Assembly (NCBI GenBank): GCA_002420235.1
Contig: DIHQ01000021.1
Location: 8,580 to 46,350 of the forward strand
Direction of reading: 5' to 3'
Length of the DNA stretch: 37,771 nt
Source of the DNA: Flavobacteriales bacterium UBA5692
GTDB taxonomy: Bacteria; Bacteroidota; Bacteroidia; Flavobacteriales_D; Sanyastnellaceae
How positions within the stretch are numbered: the first letter of the stretch is position 1; each line of letters begins with the position of its first letter. Positions 1 through 8,707 of this stretch are shown here, one piece after another. The notes below the pieces were generated by a model. That model was not told where the DNA came from. It worked only from the letters and a program-made list of their open reading frames with translations, and did not search any database. Both the position numbers and the translations under genes were made by a program.

Positions 1-1034
1 TGAGCGCGTTCAATAGATTAACTCGTCTCGCATGGGCTCCACTAAGTTCCCGGCCATTTCAAGTCCATTGGTTTTACCAATGCAATGCAAAACGCGCCTT
101 GGATGAGTGGGTGGCAGAAATCCAACCTGATGTCATCTATTGTCAGCTGGTCCGAATGGCAGCTTACGTTCAAAACATGCATCGTATTCCGAGGGTAATC
201 GATTACATGGATGCACTAAGCGCTGGCATCGCTCGTCAATCACAATTGGCTCCAAAATTCAAGCGATGGTTGTATCGCATCGAATACCGCAGACTCAAAA
301 TATATGAAACCAAAGTCTTCGACTATTTCGATGGCAAAATCATTATCAGCAATGCAGACCGAAAGCTGATACAACACACCGAAAACCACCTCATTAATAT
401 CATTCCCAATGGTGTAGATACAACCTTCTTCAAGCCCTTGTCCCTGCCTCAGATTCGAAAGGGTCCACCAATTTTATTGTTTTCAGGTAACATGAGCTAC
501 CCACCAAACGTAGATGCTGCAAAACAGCTCGTAAACGAAGTGCTACCTCTGGTGAAGACGCCCGACGTTCGTGTTCTTATCGCAGGCACAAATCCCGCGC
601 CCGAGGTGTGCGCCCTCGCCTCTAACCAAGTCGAGGTAAGCGGCTGGATGGATGACATCCGAAGCGCATACTCCCGAGCAACTTTGTTTGTCGCGCCGCT
701 GCGCATTGGAACAGGCCAACAAAATAAAATACTTGAAGCAATGGCTATGGGATTACCGTGTATCACCACCCAACACGTCGCAAGTGGATTCCCCTCCATG
801 AAAAAAGTCGCACCGCTCCAGATTGCCAATTCACCACAAAGCTTAGCGCTCCAAATAGATTATCTGCTTGGTCATCCAACTCAATCTCAGAACCTCGGAA
901 GTTTATCACGTCATTGGGTTGAAAAACACTGCGATTGGAGTGCCTTAGCAGAAAAACTCGCCGCTAACTTAGTACACTCAATGTCAAACGAAACGGAATT
1001 TTCGGCATGGCCCAATCAGACCCCAACCTCTTAA
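1..1034 (+). CDS. Glycosyltransferase family 4 protein, 5' end cut by window edge
   Basis: The reading frame is open from base 3 without a stop, so the true start lies left of the window; the TTG at 99 is not a convincing start because about 32 in-frame residues precede it. The visible part is the end of the N-terminal Rossmann lobe and the whole C-terminal lobe of a GT-B glycosyltransferase. Signatures are NGVDTTFF (about 409-432), GNMSYPPNVDA (about 487-519) and GTGQQNKILEAMAMGLP (about 706-756), the last being the GT4 nucleotide-sugar binding region with the EX7E-type glutamates. The LVRMAAYV and VAPLRI...QNKILEAMAMG stretches resemble sugar transferases of the TIGR03087 (exosortase-associated Stp1) kind, but the substrate cannot be read. 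It probably acts on the cytoplasmic side of the membrane in cell-surface polysaccharide assembly. The 3' end overlaps the next gene by 28 bp. Confidence 0.85.
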   Translation, partial: SAFNRLTRLAWAPLSSRPFQVHWFYQCNAKRALDEWVAEIQPDVIYCQLVRMAAYVQNMHRIPRVIDYMDALSAGIARQSQLAPKFKRWLYRIEYRRLKIYETKVFDYFDGKIIISNADRKLIQHTENHLINIIPNGVDTTFFKPLSLPQIRKGPPILLFSGNMSYPPNVDAAKQLVNEVLPLVKTPDVRVLIAGTNPAPEVCALASNQVEVSGWMDDIRSAYSRATLFVAPLRIGTGQQNKILEAMAMGLPCITTQHVASGFPSMKKVAPLQIANSPQSLALQIDYLLGHPTQSQNLGSLSRHWVEKHCDWSALAEKLAANLVHSMSNETEFSAWPNQTPTS

Positions 1035-1978
1035 CAGGAATCCCAACTCTCGACATTCGTGCTTTCATCACTGGCAGCGAAAAGGAGAAAGCAGATTTTG
1101 CTTCAGAACTTGGTAAAGCATATGAAACTATTGGATTTGCTGCCATTCACGGCCATGGCATATCCGATGAACTCATCCAAAGTCTCTACAGCGAGTCGGA
1201 AGCCTTTTTTGCACTATCCCCGGAAGTAAAGCGCCGGTATGCCCGACCTGAAACCAGTAACCAAAGGGGTTTCGTATCCATGGGAATTGAACACGCCAAA
1301 GACAGCAAAGCAGCAGATTTGAAAGAATTTTGGCAAGTTGGCCAACCCAATCCACCAGCCGAACATGATCCCCTCCACTTCCCTAGTAACGATGATGTTC
1401 TTGAATGCCCCAACTTCCAAAATACAGCAGTCGAAACTTTTAAAGCACTCGAAGGGCTGGGACGAACTATCCTTCGCGCCATTGCCATTCATCTAAAAGT
1501 TGATGAATTTTATTTTGATGGTTGGGTACGAGGAGGAAACTCCATCCTGCGCGCCATTCACTACCCTCCAATAACCACTGAACCCGATTCAGCCGTTCGG
1601 GCAGGGCAACATGAGGATATCAACTTGATTACGTTATTAGTAGGAGCATCTGCCTCTGGGTTGGAAGTGCTTCGTAAGGATAACACGTACACCCCTATCA
1701 CGGCTTTGCCCGAACACATTGTGGTCAATGTCGGTGACATGCTTCAGCGATTAACGAATCACCGTTTGAGGTCAACCACACATCGTGTTGTAAATCCCCC
1801 GCGCTCTGAATGGAGCAAGCCACGCTTCTCGATGCCATTTTTCTGCCACCCGAAACCAGAAATGCCCCTGGACGCCATGCCACATCTGATTGAAAAAGAT
1901 TCCGTCCCAATTGACTCCCCTATAAACGCAGGTGAATACCTCGAACAGCGTTTGCGAGAGATTGGACTTGCGAAATAA
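1007..1978 (+). CDS. Isopenicillin N synthase-family 2-oxoglutarate/Fe(II) oxygenase
   Basis: A 323-residue protein with both IPNS-family domains: the N-terminal DIOX_N part (about residues 13-130, including GFAAIHGHGI and the FFALSPEVKRRY stretch) and the C-terminal 2OG-Fe(II) oxygenase jelly roll. The facial triad is visible as H202 and D204 (QHEDINLITLL) with H259 (THRVVNPP). The 2-oxoglutarate-binding RxS is R273/S275 (PRFSMPFF). Length is normal for the family, which includes plant flavonoid/gibberellin oxidases, IPNS and bacterial homologues of mostly unknown substrate. The catalytic residues are present, so an active iron oxygenase is likely, but the substrate is not predictable. The ATG at 1007 lies inside the end of the glycosyltransferase gene (28 bp overlap), which implies co-transcription and perhaps a link to surface sugars or lipids; that link is inference only. 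Confidence 0.88.
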   Translation: MAQSDPNLLTGIPTLDIRAFITGSEKEKADFASELGKAYETIGFAAIHGHGISDELIQSLYSESEAFFALSPEVKRRYARPETSNQRGFVSMGIEHAKDSKAADLKEFWQVGQPNPPAEHDPLHFPSNDDVLECPNFQNTAVETFKALEGLGRTILRAIAIHLKVDEFYFDGWVRGGNSILRAIHYPPITTEPDSAVRAGQHEDINLITLLVGASASGLEVLRKDNTYTPITALPEHIVVNVGDMLQRLTNHRLRSTTHRVVNPPRSEWSKPRFSMPFFCHPKPEMPLDAMPHLIEKDSVPIDSPINAGEYLEQRLREIGLAK

Positions 1979-2068
1979 CCACCCTAACGACCACTAGAAG
2001 ATCCATTAAGTTTTCTTTAGAAATTTCTGAGGTTATTGTGTAGAAATCTCGCGTTCATTTGGTGTAGA

Positions 2069-2076
2069 TAATTCTG
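2069..2076 (+). promoter_or_regulatory. Possible -7 element for the HtrA gene
   Basis: TAATTCTG differs from the Bacteroidota -7 consensus TAnnTTTG at one base and ends 10 bases before the ATG at 2087. I see no matching TTG about 20 bases further upstream, so this is weak. Confidence 0.22.
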
Positions 2077-2086
2077 TGCAAACACA

Positions 2087-3559
2087 ATGATGAAGCAATT
2101 TACCTCAGCCACACTGGGTTTTGGAGCTGGATGCCTAGGAGCTTTGATGGTGACGCATTTCCACCAACCTGCCGTAACAATCGCTCCTCGTCACCATCAT
2201 CCAATCCAAACTATAGTCAATCCTAGCCCTACTCCTTCCACAGCCTCAGTTGCCCCATCCTTTACCGAAGCTGCTAGAATAACTGTGGATGCAGTTGTCC
2301 ATGTAAAAACGATACATCAACAAAAAGCGACGGACCAACCTTGGTTCGAGTTGTTTGGTTATGAAGCCCCTAGTCGCATCGCTCAGGGTTCGGGTTCTGG
2401 AGTAATCATCGATGACCGCGGCTACATAGTTACTAACCATCATGTTGTTGAGGCAGCCGATGAAGTCCTGGTGTCTCTAAATAATAACAGGTCCTACCCT
2501 GCGATGATTGTTGGTACAGATCCATCAACCGACCTTGCAGTTCTCAAGATTGAAGCTGATGGTCCAGTCCCCACCGTGCCCTTTGGTTCTTCGAAAGAAG
2601 TACGAATCGGTGAATGGGTGCTCGCTGTTGGCAACCCATTCGACCTCGCCTCAACAGTAACAGCAGGGATAGTATCTGCAAAATCCCGTGACATCAATAT
2701 TCTTCGGGGTAATCCACGTACGATGGAATATCCCATCGAATCTTTTATTCAAACAGATGCGGCTGTTAATCCAGGCAACAGCGGGGGAGCTTTGGTGAAT
2801 ACCAAAGGTGAATTGATTGGCATTAATACAGCAATCGCCTCCCGCACGGGCAGCTACAGTGGTTATTCTTTCGCCGTCCCTTCTACCATTGTTGAAAAAA
2901 TCGTTCAAGATTTGCTGAATTTCGGCGAAGTACGGAGAGCCTACCTTGGCATTCAAATCGAACCGGTCACAGAAGCCATCGCCGAGGAATTGAAACTAGA
3001 AAGAGTATCCGGTTGCGCAATCACCGGTATTATTCCATCAAGCGGAGCGGCTGAGTCATCCCTGCAGTCAGGAGATGTTGTTCTTGCTATAGACGGAACG
3101 AAAATTAGTGATTATCCTGAATTGCAAGAGTGCATTGCGCGCTACCACCCCGGTGACGTCGTCTCAGTGCAATACGCACGGAATGGGCTGGAGTTTCAAA
3201 CCACGGTTCAACTGAAAAATCGAGATGGATCTACGGAGTTCGCTGACAAGAAGAGAAATCCTGCTGATGGCAATCAGATATGGTTGGATGATGTCAGCGC
3301 CGGGTTATCCGCCACTCTTCCCTCTCTATCATCCTCACTCGGAATAAACGGAGGAGCCCAAGTCACGTCCCTATCTGCTGGAAAATTTTCCGACTCAGGG
3401 ATTAGAAAAGGATTCATCATCACCAAAATAAATTCCGATATAATTAAGGGACCACAAGACGTGGAAATTGCATTTCAAAACAATCAAGGTGGTTTACTCG
3501 TTGAGGGTATGTATCCCAATGGAGAAAAAGCCTACTACGGGATGGTTGTTAGACCTTGA
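2087..3559 (+). CDS. HtrA/Deg-type periplasmic serine protease with two PDZ domains
   Basis: A 490-residue trypsin-fold protease of the S1C (DegP/DegQ) family, for protein quality control in the periplasm. Residues 7-23 form a hydrophobic N-terminal segment (signal peptide or anchor), followed by a His/Pro/Ser-rich linker to about 58. The catalytic triad is H119 (TNHHVV), D149 (STDLAVL) and S232 (NPGNSGGAL). The first PDZ domain spans about 285-380 (AYLGIQI ... SSLQSGDVVLAIDG). A second, more diverged PDZ spans about 405-490. Length and order match bacterial DegP/Do proteases. Two ATG codons sit in tandem at 2087 and 2090; either may be used. It stands alone between intergenic gaps of 108 and 66 bp, so it is probably its own transcription unit, possibly under envelope-stress control, though no operator is visible. 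Confidence 0.93.
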   Translation: MMKQFTSATLGFGAGCLGALMVTHFHQPAVTIAPRHHHPIQTIVNPSPTPSTASVAPSFTEAARITVDAVVHVKTIHQQKATDQPWFELFGYEAPSRIAQGSGSGVIIDDRGYIVTNHHVVEAADEVLVSLNNNRSYPAMIVGTDPSTDLAVLKIEADGPVPTVPFGSSKEVRIGEWVLAVGNPFDLASTVTAGIVSAKSRDINILRGNPRTMEYPIESFIQTDAAVNPGNSGGALVNTKGELIGINTAIASRTGSYSGYSFAVPSTIVEKIVQDLLNFGEVRRAYLGIQIEPVTEAIAEELKLERVSGCAITGIIPSSGAAESSLQSGDVVLAIDGTKISDYPELQECIARYHPGDVVSVQYARNGLEFQTTVQLKNRDGSTEFADKKRNPADGNQIWLDDVSAGLSATLPSLSSSLGINGGAQVTSLSAGKFSDSGIRKGFIITKINSDIIKGPQDVEIAFQNNQGGLLVEGMYPNGEKAYYGMVVRP

Positions 3560-3607
3560 GCCACAGGGTGTGATATGAGGTGAACAAACTCAAGAACCAA
3601 CCATAAT

Positions 3608-3615
3608 TAAGTTTG
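3608..3615 (+). promoter_or_regulatory. -7 element upstream of the LON-domain gene
   Basis: TAAGTTTG matches the Bacteroidota TAnnTTTG element exactly and ends 10 bases before the GTG start at 3626. No clear -33 TTG is visible. It would give a leader of only a few bases. Confidence 0.4.
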
Positions 3616-3625
3616 TTTATAAGCT

Positions 3626-4258
3626 GTGTATGACCCCCTTACTCCTGTCCCGCTTTTCCCGCTGGGTTTATTGCCATTGCCGGGAGAGCGTTTGGCCCTT
3701 CACATATTTGAACCGCGATACCAACGTCTGTTCGAATCATTAGAAATGAACGAAATAGAAGAATTTGGTATCGCCTACCACAGTCCTTCCAATCCGCATT
3801 CGTTTGACTCACCAATTTTTGGTGGTTTGGTCCGCTTAGTTTTTGCAACCGAACCTGGACGAACAGGAGCACGAGACGCAGTTGTCCAATGCATAAACCT
3901 TTTCACCACGAATGAAATCCACGTGGCAGACACAGAGGATAATCCACCATATCCGTCGGGTTTCATGGACCGATTGAAAACTTGGAAAAACTGGCGGGTT
4001 CCTGACAATGCCACACCCCATATCGAAGAACTTGCTCAATATTGGAGAGCGCAAGGCAGCACAGCAGAGGCGCAAGGGCCGGTTGAATCTCTCACTGAAG
4101 CCATGGTTCGTTATGACTTCAATCCAATCGAAAGGCATGAAGTCCTTCGCTGCAAAAGCGAAGAGAAGCGAAACGCCCGATTCACAGAGACTTTGCAATT
4201 TAAAGCGCTCATCGTGCAGCAAATGCAATTAAAATCGAAAGGACACTTTCCCAATTAA
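3626..4258 (+). CDS. LON peptidase substrate-binding (N-terminal) domain protein
   Basis: A 210-residue stand-alone copy of the Lon N-terminal domain (PF02190), without the ATPase or protease domains. The opening PVPLFPLGLLPLPGE and the following HIFEPRYQRLFE are the usual signature of the fold. In full Lon proteases this domain recognises substrates; stand-alone versions are common in bacteria and their function is poorly defined. The start is GTG at 3626: an in-frame TAA lies at 3620 and the next downstream ATG would remove the conserved first strands. It heads a plus-strand run through 8705 in which gaps are 17 bp or less, so read-through into the arginine genes is plausible. Confidence 0.87.
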   Translation: MYDPLTPVPLFPLGLLPLPGERLALHIFEPRYQRLFESLEMNEIEEFGIAYHSPSNPHSFDSPIFGGLVRLVFATEPGRTGARDAVVQCINLFTTNEIHVADTEDNPPYPSGFMDRLKTWKNWRVPDNATPHIEELAQYWRAQGSTAEAQGPVESLTEAMVRYDFNPIERHEVLRCKSEEKRNARFTETLQFKALIVQQMQLKSKGHFPN

Positions 4259-4263
4259 GGAAC

Positions 4264-4271
4264 TATTTTTG
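4264..4271 (+). promoter_or_regulatory. -7 element four bases upstream of an ATG
   Basis: TATTTTTG matches TAnnTTTG exactly and is followed by only ttcc and then the ATG at 4276. If it is used, transcription would begin at or next to the start codon. It lies in the 17-base gap after the LON-domain gene. No -33 element is visible. Confidence 0.38.
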
Positions 4272-4275
4272 TTCC

Positions 4276-5031
4276 ATGCTCCGTCGATTTATTATTATGC
4301 CTTTTCTAGGCTGCCTTGCCACCACTATAATCTGGTGCTCATGCGTCTCACCCTCATCACCTGTCTCACGTGTTCAAGACATTCCTGAAACGAACAGTGA
4401 AATGATAGAGCAGGTCACAATTTCTGAGTACGATTTGCACGCATTCGTTTCTTCCGACACCCTTGAAGTCATCGCACGAAACTTAACCGAGTATTTCGCC
4501 GCAACAAATGAAGGACGTTGGGATGACCTAATGCATCACTTTCCAATGCATAAGAAGCAAGGAGATACCACATTTGTGCAAAGCAGTAAAGAGGCGTTAG
4601 ACCATTGGACAGAACGCGGAGTAAAGAACCGAACTGCTGCCGCAGAAATTGTATATGCCAGCCCGGCTTTTACCGATGGTGACCAACAGGTCATATTACT
4701 CAACATGGAGCTGAGCCATTTCGTCGAATTTTACCCCAACTACGACGGCCCACGTCCAGACGGCATGAAAGGTATGGTGGAATCAAATTATGGAAAAGGT
4801 AATGCCGTCTACAAAGAGGAGCCCCTTGCCCCCGGAGATTCTCTGCCCTTGAGGTACTGGGAAGTGTCTGGACTGAACCGCATTTGGGCAGTGAGCCATG
4901 TAGACTCCACACACTGGTGTTTTCTCCCCCCCAATTTCAATGAATCTGGAGCCGCTTCCATGATGGGAGCGAATGCCATGGTAGATGCACTCCGCCATCG
5001 AAGAGCCAATGACCCAACTGCTGAGCGATAA
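4276..5031 (+). CDS. Exported protein or lipoprotein of unknown function
   Basis: A 251-residue protein I do not recognise. It begins with two arginines and a hydrophobic stretch (residues 5-20) ending in WCSCVSPSSP, so it is exported; C21 or C23 could be a lipidated cysteine, although the residues before them are a poor lipobox. After a Ser/Pro/Glu-rich linker (about 25-45), the section NLTEYFAATNEGRWDDLMHHF (about residues 75-95) looks like the first helix of NTF2-like folds, and a Trp/Tyr-rich C-terminal half follows (YWEVSGLNRIWAVSHVD). No catalytic motif stands out. It lies 17 bp after the LON-domain gene and 12 bp before the arginine deiminase-like gene, which suggests co-transcription but says little about its function. 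Confidence 0.7.
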   Translation: MLRRFIIMPFLGCLATTIIWCSCVSPSSPVSRVQDIPETNSEMIEQVTISEYDLHAFVSSDTLEVIARNLTEYFAATNEGRWDDLMHHFPMHKKQGDTTFVQSSKEALDHWTERGVKNRTAAAEIVYASPAFTDGDQQVILLNMELSHFVEFYPNYDGPRPDGMKGMVESNYGKGNAVYKEEPLAPGDSLPLRYWEVSGLNRIWAVSHVDSTHWCFLPPNFNESGAASMMGANAMVDALRHRRANDPTAER

Positions 5032-5043
5032 GTAACGCTACTT

Positions 5044-5967
5044 ATGAATCCCATGGCGTGGAACATTCAAGATGAATGGCAACCTTTGGAGGCTGTCGTG
5101 GTAGGCATAGGCGTCGATATGGGGCGGGCTCCAGCATTAGAAGATACCTACGACCCCCAATCTAGAAAGCACGTGCAGCAGGGGACCTACCCAAAGCAAG
5201 CAGATGTGATTCGAGAACTGGATACTTTTGCAGACACTTTGGCACAACGTGGAATACAAGTCAACCGACCAGAATCACTTGGGTTCAATCAGGTATTCAC
5301 AAGGGACTTAGGCGTTGTCATTGACGGTGACTTTGTTTTAGCCAGTATGGTTAAGGACAGAACACAAGAACAAGCGGGTATCGCGCACCTGCTCGAAGAA
5401 AATATGGTAAAGGTGCACCGTCCTCCAGACATGGTGAAACTGGAAGGCGGAGATATCATGTCTGTACCCGGTGAGATCTGGGTTGGCTGCGCAAGCGCTG
5501 TCGATTTCGGCACTTACACAACAGCACGTACCAATCGCCAAGCAGCAGAGTGGCTGAGCACCTTATTTCCAAACAAAGAAATTCGAACCTTTGAACTGCA
5601 CAAATCGGATCGAGATGCCAAGCGCAATGCCTTGCACCTCGACTGTTGCTTAGCCCCACTTGGTTTAGGTCATCTATTGGTGCATCCGCAAGGCTTCAGA
5701 ATGCCAGAACAATTAAGCGCCCTGCTTAATCATTACGATGCATCACACGTACATGAAATCACGGCAGATGAAATGGAGCGAATGCAATGCAATGTTTTCA
5801 GTATAGCACCTAATACGGTTGCATCCGATCAACGCTTTGTAAAAACCAACACAATCCTCAAAAATTGGGGGTACGACGTCATCGAGATTGATCTGCAAGA
5901 AACTTCAAAGATGGGCGGACTGCTGCGGTGCGCAACCCTACCGCTTCGAAGAACCCCAATAAGATGA
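5044..5967 (+). CDS. Arginine deiminase/amidinotransferase-family enzyme
   Basis: A 307-residue cytoplasmic protein of the guanidino-group modifying (pentein) superfamily, which includes arginine deiminase, dimethylargininase and amidinotransferases. The pentein residues are visible: FTRD (D88), LEGGD (E134, D137), the catalytic histidine in ALHLDCC (H198) and the nucleophile C296 in GGLLRCATLPL. It resembles the compact flavobacterial 'arginine deiminase family' proteins, about 300 residues long and without the extra helical domain of classical ArcA. The likely reaction is hydrolysis of arginine (or a methylated or phosphorylated arginine) to citrulline. The gene overlaps ctlX by ATGA at 5964-5967 and is followed by argS. 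The neighbouring citrulline hydrolase favours arginine as substrate, but dimethylarginine is not excluded. ATG codons at 5044 and 5053 are both possible starts. Confidence 0.85.
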   Translation: MNPMAWNIQDEWQPLEAVVVGIGVDMGRAPALEDTYDPQSRKHVQQGTYPKQADVIRELDTFADTLAQRGIQVNRPESLGFNQVFTRDLGVVIDGDFVLASMVKDRTQEQAGIAHLLEENMVKVHRPPDMVKLEGGDIMSVPGEIWVGCASAVDFGTYTTARTNRQAAEWLSTLFPNKEIRTFELHKSDRDAKRNALHLDCCLAPLGLGHLLVHPQGFRMPEQLSALLNHYDASHVHEITADEMERMQCNVFSIAPNTVASDQRFVKTNTILKNWGYDVIEIDLQETSKMGGLLRCATLPLRRTPIR

Positions 5968-6905
5968 ACCAATCGACATCGACCGTATTTATGGTGAGGC
6001 CCTACTCTTTTCGTAGTAACGAGGAGACAGCTATAAATAATCACTACCAGCGCGACCTCACGAAATACTCACCGTTGGAAATTATTCAGCAGGCCCAAAC
6101 TGAGTTTGACGGTTTCGTTTCACAATTGCTGAACGCGGGGGTTGAAGTCATTGTCTTCGATGAAGCCAAACCACATCGCACCCCAGATGCTGTGTTTCCA
6201 AATAATTGGATTTCCACCCATGCGAGCGGAGCCTTAGTGTTGTATCCCATGTTCGCACCTAACCGGAGAACTGAACGCCGAGAAGATATACCTCGGGTAT
6301 TAGAGCATCAATTTGGCTTCAATATCCGAGAGGTAGTAGACCTCACCGAGTATGAATCCCAAAATAAGTTCTTGGAAGGAACTGGGAGCGTTGTACTTGA
6401 TCGGGTCAATAGAAGAGCTTATGCGGCCTTAAGTGATCGCACAGATATTCGAGCACTCGATCATTTTTGTACTCATTTTGGATTCACACCCATAACGTTT
6501 AATGCATTTCAAACCTTCAAAAATGAGCGTCTTCTAATTTACCATACAAATGTTATGATGTGCATTGGAACACATTATGCCGTAGTTTGCTTGGACTGCA
6601 TCGATTCGGTACTAGAACGTCAGAAGGTTCATGATTCCTTAGTTGAAGACGGTTTAGCACTTATTCAAATTACCGAAGATCAAGTGAATCAATTCGCCGG
6701 TAACATGCTCGAGCTTCGGGGCTCAGAAGGGCCAATATTGGTCATGAGCAGTAGTGCCTTTGCCTCCCTGCCAACCACTCAAATCGACAAGCTAAATCAA
6801 TTTGCGACAGTACTCCACGCCCCACTTAAAACCATCGAAACCTGCGGAGGTGGAAGTGCGCGATGCATGATTGCAGAAATCCACTTACCCAAGCAAAACG
6901 CATAA
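5964..6905 (+). CDS. ctlX: Citrulline utilization hydrolase CtlX-type pentein enzyme
   Basis: A 313-residue enzyme matching the CtlX family, hydrolases that convert citrulline to ornithine, CO2 and ammonia. The opening QSTSTVFMVRP and the block PNNWISTHASGALVLYPMF (about residues 79-97) are typical. Pentein residues are D75 (TPDAVFPNNW), E138 (LEGTGS), H194 (YHTNVMM) and the nucleophile C301 (GGGSARCM). An open frame also extends to an ATG at 5928, but I prefer 5964: it overlaps the upstream stop as ATGA, the usual sign of translational coupling, and matches the family N-terminus. With the upstream enzyme it would form a two-step arginine to ornithine route without carbamoyl phosphate. argS starts three bases after its stop. 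Confidence 0.87.
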   Translation: MNQSTSTVFMVRPYSFRSNEETAINNHYQRDLTKYSPLEIIQQAQTEFDGFVSQLLNAGVEVIVFDEAKPHRTPDAVFPNNWISTHASGALVLYPMFAPNRRTERREDIPRVLEHQFGFNIREVVDLTEYESQNKFLEGTGSVVLDRVNRRAYAALSDRTDIRALDHFCTHFGFTPITFNAFQTFKNERLLIYHTNVMMCIGTHYAVVCLDCIDSVLERQKVHDSLVEDGLALIQITEDQVNQFAGNMLELRGSEGPILVMSSSAFASLPTTQIDKLNQFATVLHAPLKTIETCGGGSARCMIAEIHLPKQNA

Positions 6906-6908
6906 ACC

Positions 6909-8705
6909 ATGGATGCATTGGACCAACGCCTCGCGCAGTCGACCGTTAGCGCCTGTGAAGCTCGATTTGGAGCTCAAATCACCCTAGAACATATTCAAAT
7001 CCAACAGACCAGGATAGAATTTGAAGGAGACCGCACGGTGGTTGTTTTCCCACTCACTCAACACTCCAAAAAATCCCCAGAAGAAACGGGTAATGCGTTG
7101 GGTAAATGGCTGGTCGCAAACGATGAGCTTATCGAATCTTACCAAGTCGTTAAAGGTTTCCTGAATCTTACAATTGTACCTGCGTATTGGACGGAAAAGT
7201 TACTACAGGTGAATACTCTGGAGACGTTCGGCATCAATGAAAAAGGGAGCAAATCCAGCGTGATGGTGGAGTACTCCTCCCCCAATACCAATAAGCCGCT
7301 GCACATGGGGCATTTGCGCAACAACTTTCTCGGGTACAGCGTATCACGCATTCTTGAAGCCGCAGGTCACGAGGTGATTAAAGTGCAGATTATAAACGAC
7401 CGCGGCATTCACATCTGCAAATCAATGGTCGCTTGGCAAATGTTCGGCAATGGTGAAACTCCGGAAAGTTCAGGACTAAAGGGGGATAAACTCGTTGGTA
7501 AATATTACGTAGCCTTTGACCGAGCATTCAAAGGAGAAGTAGCCGAGCTCTTGACACAGGGAATAAATGAGAATGACGCCAAAAAGCAAGCCCCCATCCT
7601 CCTTGAGGCCCAATCACTGCTCCACCGATGGGAACAGGGAGATAAAGAAGTGGTGAAACTGTGGAAGACCATGAACGGTTGGGTTTACGACGGTTTCAAG
7701 GAAACTTACTCCGAAATGGGGGTTAATTTTGATAAACTCTACTACGAATCGGAAACCTACCTCCATGGGAAAAATCATGTGGCAGCCGGATTGAAATCAG
7801 ACATATTTTACCAAAAAGAAGACGGAAGTGTTTGGATAGACCTCCGCGATGAAGGATTGGATGAAAAATTGCTCCTGCGCAAAGACGGTACAGCCGTTTA
7901 TATTACTCAGGATATCGGTACAGCAATCTTAAGACATTGCGATTTCCCTGGTTTGGAGAGACAGATCTATACTGTTGGGAATGAACAGGAATACCATTTT
8001 AAAGTCTTGTTCACCATCTTAAAAAAACTTGGCATCGAAGGTGCCGATAAAAATCACCACCTCAGTTATGGTATGGTTGAACTTCCGGAGGGTAAAATGA
8101 AATCTCGAGAAGGCACGGTGGTGGATGCAGACGATTTACTGGAGGAAATGGTAAATACAGCCAGAGAAATGGCCACTGAATTGGGAAAAATCGACGATTT
8201 AAGCGAAGAAGAGCAAGTTATATTGTTTAAACAGGTAGGTTATGGAGCCTTGAAGTACTTCCTTTTGAAAGTCTCTCCCAAAAAGTCCATGATGTTTGAT
8301 CCCAAGGCCTCCATCGATTTTATTGGAAACACTGCGCCCTTCATCCAATTTAATTATGTACGTGCGTCCAGCATGTTAGCAAAGTGCGCAGAGGCGGGTA
8401 TCAACACGCAAATCAAAACAATTGATGCGTCGGTTTGGGATGTAGATGAATTACGATTGATTCAACATACGCTGATGTGGCCAGGAACGATAGAATTGGC
8501 TGCGCAACAATTCGACCCCAGTTTAATTGCGAATTACACATACGATTTGACCAAAGCATTCTCTCGATGGTACCAAGACCATCAGGTATTAGGCGAGGAG
8601 ATTATCACGATACGTGAAGCGCGTATAGCACTCACCCAATGCGTTGCCCGCACAATTAAAGTGGCAATGGGATTGTTAGGAATCGAAATGCCACAGCGAA
8701 TGTGA
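6909..8705 (+). CDS. argS: Arginyl-tRNA synthetase
   Basis: A 598-residue class Ia synthetase that charges tRNA-Arg in the cytoplasm. Residues 1-90 are the Arg-specific N-terminal additional domain. The HIGH motif appears as HMGH (132-135) inside SSPNTNKPLHMGHLRNN, the standard ArgRS context, and the KMSKS counterpart is KMKSR (396-400). The C-terminal 120 residues (from FIQFNYVRASSML on) are the DALR anticodon-binding domain ending in VAMGLLGIEMPQRM. Length is normal. It starts three bases after ctlX, so it should share a transcript with the two arginine-degrading enzymes. It ends two bases from the end of the convergent gene at 8708, leaving no room for a dedicated terminator. Confidence 0.97.
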   Translation: MDALDQRLAQSTVSACEARFGAQITLEHIQIQQTRIEFEGDRTVVVFPLTQHSKKSPEETGNALGKWLVANDELIESYQVVKGFLNLTIVPAYWTEKLLQVNTLETFGINEKGSKSSVMVEYSSPNTNKPLHMGHLRNNFLGYSVSRILEAAGHEVIKVQIINDRGIHICKSMVAWQMFGNGETPESSGLKGDKLVGKYYVAFDRAFKGEVAELLTQGINENDAKKQAPILLEAQSLLHRWEQGDKEVVKLWKTMNGWVYDGFKETYSEMGVNFDKLYYESETYLHGKNHVAAGLKSDIFYQKEDGSVWIDLRDEGLDEKLLLRKDGTAVYITQDIGTAILRHCDFPGLERQIYTVGNEQEYHFKVLFTILKKLGIEGADKNHHLSYGMVELPEGKMKSREGTVVDADDLLEEMVNTAREMATELGKIDDLSEEEQVILFKQVGYGALKYFLLKVSPKKSMMFDPKASIDFIGNTAPFIQFNYVRASSMLAKCAEAGINTQIKTIDASVWDVDELRLIQHTLMWPGTIELAAQQFDPSLIANYTYDLTKAFSRWYQDHQVLGEEIITIREARIALTQCVARTIKVAMGLLGIEMPQRM

Positions 8706-8707
8706 AC

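Noticed and set aside
3555..3594. Inverted repeat cttgag...ctcaag after the HtrA gene as a terminator
   Set aside because: Only six base pairs with a 28-base loop and no following T run.
5928..5963. Longer N-terminus for CtlX from the ATG at 5928
   Set aside because: The extra 12 residues overlap the upstream gene and do not resemble the family start; ATG 5964 forms an ATGA overlap and fits the family.
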